Below, piece by piece: positions 31,601 to 35,039 of a stretch of 35,039 nt of DNA; within the stretch, counting starts at the first letter, position 1; each line of letters starts with the position of its first letter. The notes below the pieces were generated by a model. It searched no databases. It worked only from the letters and a program-made list of their open reading frames with translations, and was not told the origin of the DNA. The position numbers were made by a program, and so were the translations under genes. The stretch is from assembly GCA_903871765.1 (NCBI GenBank), contig CAIQIC010000192.1:1-35039 (forward strand). The letters run 5' to 3'. Source of the stretch: an uncultured Lentisphaerota bacterium. Its GTDB lineage: Bacteria; Verrucomicrobiota; Kiritimatiellia; CAIQIC01.

Positions 31601-33973
31601 CTACTTCTCATCCGGCAGACCTGCGCCTGCCGGACCCAGCACCATGGTCGCGCCGGTCGCGGTCTTCATCACGAACCGGTCGCCTTTCAGGGTTGCGGTT
31701 TTCTTGCCGTCGCGATAGACATCCACCGCCTTGCCCGGCCACGGATTGACCACGGTGCAGTCCCGCCCCTGCTCGCTGTGGATCTTCACGAACCGCACCG
31801 TGCCACCTTTGAGCGCGCTGGAGACCAGAAACGCACCCTCCGAGCGCAGATTCCAGAACCGCGCGTCCTTGTCCTTCGGCCACACCGGGAAGAGCCGGAG
31901 CACCTGCCGGTGGCTCATGCAGATCATCTCGTTGATGGTGTTCGGGCAGGTGCTGCACTGCTCCATGGTCTCCGGAAACCCGTTGGGCGTCTTGCGGCTG
32001 GTGGACCACAGGGTCCTGAGCTTCTCCAGGATGATGGTCGGATCGTACCCCACCCGCACCGCCGCCGGATAGTGACTGTTCTCGCCATTGTCATTGGACC
32101 AGGGCCGGCCCTTCGCGGAAATCGTGTTGCGCGCGATCTCGAGCAGTTTCGGATCGTCGTCGAGGCCGATCGCCCCGCTCGGATAGATGTGCTGCAGGCC
32201 CACGCTGTTGCCGTCAATCCATTCGGTCCCCTTCTCGCTGTAGCGGAACACGGTCGCCCCGTCTTTCTGAAACGTGGGGAATTTGCTCAGGTGCTTCAGG
32301 ATGTGCTGCCACTTCTCCCGCCGGCCCTGGTCTACCCCCAGCTCGGCGCTCATGTCCAGGGCCAGCGTGAACGTGTTGTACACCAGGCCCAGCGACAGGA
32401 GGGAATTGACGTCCGGCCCCGAGTTCTCCTGGATGGAATCGTTGTAGACCACATAGCGGCCTGGCGGAAGTTTGCTCGCCGGTATCTTGTCCGCCGGCAC
32501 GCCGTCAATGATCGCGACCGGCGGGAGGGTCGTGGAGTTCGTGGGGGCAAACCCCGTGGCGAGCGGATTGCTCTGGCCGCCGGAGTAGGGTTCAAACCGC
32601 AGGTAATCCTCCCAAAAATTCGCGACTTCGAGCACAAACGGATACACCTTCCGGGCGTAATCCAAGTCATACGTGTGATGCCAGCGCATGGCCATGTTCA
32701 CCAAGCAGTAGGGCGCGTTGCATTTCTGGCCGAGGAAGGTCTTGGGATGGCAGGTCTGGATCCCCTTGGCGCCGATGCCCACCGGGTAGTACACGCCCCG
32801 GATGTTCAGATCCTTCTGCGCATAGGCCTTGCCGCGTTCCATGAAAGCGAGAATCGGGGCATCAAAGGTGTTCGCCTGCTCGATGTGGTTGCACTTGTAG
32901 AGGGCGTAGTACTGCGACTGGAAGTCGAAGTTTAGATGGTAGTCGCCCGCCCAGCGGGGATCGTCATGCGTGACCCAGAGCGAGAAAAGCCCCGCGGGGA
33001 ATTCCTTGTCCCGCGTGCCACTGCCCATCATGTAATTGGACGCGTAATACGTCTTCTCCAGCAGGGGATCGCCGATCTCGACGAGCGACTTGGCCCAGAA
33101 CTCCCGCCACCACTGCGCATGCTGCGCCAGCAGCTTGTTCACGCCCGTGGCGTTCAAGGCCGCCGCCATTTTCTGGGCCGACGCCAGGGGGTCCGGCGCG
33201 TCAAACGAACTCTGCATCGCCACGGCGACCGTGACCGGCTGGCCCGGCTCCAGCTTGAACACGGGCGCCTGCGCGCCAAGCACCGCCAGGGCCGTGGCCG
33301 CGGAGGTAGGCTTGACCTGGTTCACCCACGTGGGGTCGTTGAAAAAAGCCTTTGTCGCCCACAGCAGCGCATCCTTCCGGCCGGTCTCCTCCTTGGAGCC
33401 GCGCCCCGGCGCCGCCCACAGCTTGGTTTCCACCTCCACCGGCGCGCCGGTCACGGCCAGCTCGATGAGTAGAAAGTCGTCCGTCGCCGCGACGCGGGAA
33501 CGCATCGTCACGCTGATGTCGCCCCGGGTGAACCGGGAGACCGCGACGGCCGGAAACAACTCCTGCTCGATCCGGTAGGTGGCGCCGGTGAGGGCCGGGA
33601 TATTGATTTCCAGACCGCCGAAGAGGCGCGGGCCACCCTGCCGGTGCCCGTCCTTCAGCCGCCAGAAATTGTTCTTGCTGATCCAGTACCGCTGGGCTTC
33701 GGGCGGGCCGCTGATCACCGCGCCCAGATCTCCGTTGCCCAGCAGGGGACCGTCAACCGTATCGCGGGAAGGAACTCTTCGCGGAGGTTGTTCCATGACG
33801 GTCTTGTATTGGGAAACGATGCGTTCAGCCTCGGCCTGCATGCGCTTTTCGTCCGGCGTTGGCCCAGGGCCGGTCAGAGTCGCCGCCGGCGCCGCGCCCT
33901 GCGCCTGCCTCAGCACCAGCAATCCGAGCAAAATACCGCCTAGCAGCCGTTGACCAGTTGTTCTCATTCGCAT
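31601..33973 (-). CDS. GH95-like glycosidase, first gene of the right-hand block
   Basis: 790 residues from the ATG at 33973; a second ATG two codons later (33967) is better spaced from the AAGGAGG site and equally likely. Signal peptide MRMRTTGQRLLGGILLGLLVLRQ, cleavage near AQGAA. The N-terminal domain has the GPLLGNGDLGAVISGPPEAQRYWISKNNFW order of GH95-type proteins. The toroid core contains DYHLNFDFQSQYYALYKCNH (about 344-363, position of the family's Asn-x-Asn), WIDGNSVGLQHIYPSGAIG, and a GENSHYPAAVRVGYD segment. The C-terminus has RLFPVWPKDKDARFWNLRSEGAFLVSS. The likely activity is release of fucose-like sugars, by inference. It opens a five-gene minus-strand run and is divergent from the stress protein gene across 208 nt. 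Confidence 0.85.
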   Translation of the reverse strand: MRMRTTGQRLLGGILLGLLVLRQAQGAAPAATLTGPGPTPDEKRMQAEAERIVSQYKTVMEQPPRRVPSRDTVDGPLLGNGDLGAVISGPPEAQRYWISKNNFWRLKDGHRQGGPRLFGGLEINIPALTGATYRIEQELFPAVAVSRFTRGDISVTMRSRVAATDDFLLIELAVTGAPVEVETKLWAAPGRGSKEETGRKDALLWATKAFFNDPTWVNQVKPTSAATALAVLGAQAPVFKLEPGQPVTVAVAMQSSFDAPDPLASAQKMAAALNATGVNKLLAQHAQWWREFWAKSLVEIGDPLLEKTYYASNYMMGSGTRDKEFPAGLFSLWVTHDDPRWAGDYHLNFDFQSQYYALYKCNHIEQANTFDAPILAFMERGKAYAQKDLNIRGVYYPVGIGAKGIQTCHPKTFLGQKCNAPYCLVNMAMRWHHTYDLDYARKVYPFVLEVANFWEDYLRFEPYSGGQSNPLATGFAPTNSTTLPPVAIIDGVPADKIPASKLPPGRYVVYNDSIQENSGPDVNSLLSLGLVYNTFTLALDMSAELGVDQGRREKWQHILKHLSKFPTFQKDGATVFRYSEKGTEWIDGNSVGLQHIYPSGAIGLDDDPKLLEIARNTISAKGRPWSNDNGENSHYPAAVRVGYDPTIILEKLRTLWSTSRKTPNGFPETMEQCSTCPNTINEMICMSHRQVLRLFPVWPKDKDARFWNLRSEGAFLVSSALKGGTVRFVKIHSEQGRDCTVVNPWPGKAVDVYRDGKKTATLKGDRFVMKTATGATMVLGPAGAGLPDEK

Positions 33974-34181
33974 GTGGCCTCCTTGGTGTACTTCAGCGTT
34001 GTACGCCCATCATCCAAGTATTAACGTTCAGCGGCGTAATTTCGTGTATTTTCGCGGTGCACCGATTACACATTCCGCTCCAGGAGAAACCAAAATGAGA
34101 ACTGCTGGTCCGGCTGCGGGCTGGACAGTCCGTGGTTTCGGGTGCATCATAGTGTTGGATTACGTAACATGGAGGGGCGCC

Positions 34182-35024
34182 ATGATTAAAAGCATTCTGG
34201 TCTGCACCGATGGTTCCGCGTATGGCGACACAGCCTGTGATTACGCGCTGTTTCTGACGGCGCGGCTCAAGGCCCGGCTGACCGGCCTGCATGTGCTGGA
34301 TTCCCGCATGCTGGAGGGGCCGATGCTGTCCGATCTCTCCGGCTGGGTCGGCGCACAGCCGTTCAGTACCCAGTTGCAGCAGTTTCGCGAGCTGATGGAA
34401 GAAAAAGGGGCGGCCGTTATGCGGGCGTTCAGCGAACGTGCTGCCCAGGCCGGCCAGGACGCGGAGACCCGGATCGCGATGGGACATCCGGCGCGCGTCA
34501 TCCTGACGGAGGAAGTGGGGACCGAACTCCTGGTCCTCGGCCAGCGGGGCGAGCACGCGGAACTGATCGGCGATCTGCTGGGCTCCAATGTGGAGCGCAT
34601 CGTCCGCCGCTCCTTCAAGCCCTGCCTCGTCACGCCCCCGGCGTTCCGGCCCATCACCAAAATCCTGGCCGCTTTCGACGGCAGCGGCCCGGCGAGCAAA
34701 GCGCTGCACGAGGCCATCGAATTGGCCGCCGCGCTCGCGGTGCCCCTGCTGCTCCTCACGGTCCGTATTCGCCAGGACGACCCGTCCGCGGAAGCCATCG
34801 CCGAGGAGGGCCTCAAGCTGGCCCGGGCGCACGCTTGTGCCGCCGCCACGCTGGTCGCCGCCGGACGGCCCTCGGCGACGATTTTCGAATCGGCCCGGCA
34901 GCAGGGTTGCGACCTGATCGTCGTCGGCGCCTACGGCCATAGCTTCATCCGCGAATGGATCATCGGCAGCACCACCGCGCACCTGATCCATCAAGCCGAC
35001 GTGCCGGTGATGCTGGTGCGGTGA
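34182..35024 (+). CDS. Tandem universal stress protein
   Basis: 280 residues, two Usp domains (about 1-148 and 152-280), cytoplasmic. The first starts MIKSILVCTDGSAYGDTACDYAL and ends with GQRGEHAELIGDLLGSNVER. The second starts KILAAFDGSGPASKALHEAI and has GAYGHSFIREWIIGSTTAH, matching the G-2x-G-9x-G-S/T ATP-binding pattern; in the first domain the pattern is also recognisable, so both halves may bind nucleotide. The start is chosen because GGAGG lies six bases upstream and it matches the family start. An in-frame ATG at 34095 also has AGGAG eight bases upstream and would add 29 residues. The gene is divergent from the glycosidase block and probably unrelated to sugar use. The stop lies 15 nt from the window end. 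Confidence 0.92.
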   Translation: MIKSILVCTDGSAYGDTACDYALFLTARLKARLTGLHVLDSRMLEGPMLSDLSGWVGAQPFSTQLQQFRELMEEKGAAVMRAFSERAAQAGQDAETRIAMGHPARVILTEEVGTELLVLGQRGEHAELIGDLLGSNVERIVRRSFKPCLVTPPAFRPITKILAAFDGSGPASKALHEAIELAAALAVPLLLLTVRIRQDDPSAEAIAEEGLKLARAHACAAATLVAAGRPSATIFESARQQGCDLIVVGAYGHSFIREWIIGSTTAHLIHQADVPVMLVR

Positions 35025-35039
35025 GCCATGTCGACGGTA

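Noticed and set aside
1-35039. tRNA, rRNA, CRISPR arrays and insertion sequences
   Set aside because: No cloverleaf with a T-loop motif, no rRNA-like stretch, no regularly spaced direct repeats and no transposase or integrase-like protein were found on either strand.

Overview
The window comes from a GC-rich bacterium, most likely of the PVC group and probably Verrucomicrobiota. The grounds are the gene families: secreted PDZ/alpha-toroid/HEAT proteins, DUF2341-plus-LamG esterases, many GH29 and GH95-like glycosidases beside a sulfatase, and an HU protein with the GRNP arm sequence seen in that group. There is no rRNA marker or housekeeping operon, so the taxonomy is inferred.

Layout. Positions 95-6840 hold minus-strand secreted proteins: a PDZ/HEAT protein, a six-hairpin glycosidase-like protein and a GH29 alpha-L-fucosidase. 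They are followed by a small HU-family gene (6929-7216) with a clear sigma70-type promoter. A divergent 1388-residue multidomain carbohydrate esterase (7517-11683, plus strand) converges on a minus-strand block at 20379-11680: GH9-like enzyme, sulfatase, three-barrel GH29 fusion, then alpha/alpha-toroid protein. Positions 21076-25720 switch strand and form a defence island: a type II restriction endonuclease and adenine methyltransferase that overlap by one base, then a lower-GC pair made of a PD-(D/E)XK nuclease-like gene and an SF2 helicase. A second minus-strand block (33973-25970) encodes two GH95-like enzymes, a GH43/32-like propeller, an ADP-ribosylglycohydrolase with an internal in-frame deletion, and an MGH1/GH63-like toroid glycosidase. 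A tandem universal stress protein gene on the plus strand closes the window.

How it works together. Almost every carbohydrate gene has a signal peptide. The set (three GH29 domains, two GH95-like proteins, a sulfatase, an SGNH esterase) fits stepwise desulfation, deacetylation and defucosylation of a fucose-rich, sulfated and acetylated polysaccharide. No transporter, SusC/D pair or dedicated regulator is present, so uptake and control must lie elsewhere.

The most unusual signals are these: an integron attC-like site exactly between the nuclease-like gene and the helicase gene, which raises the possibility that these are defence gene cassettes; the three-barrel fucosidase fusion; the deleted ADP-ribosylglycohydrolase, whose junction looks like microhomology; and a series of palindromic elements in the intergenic gaps.
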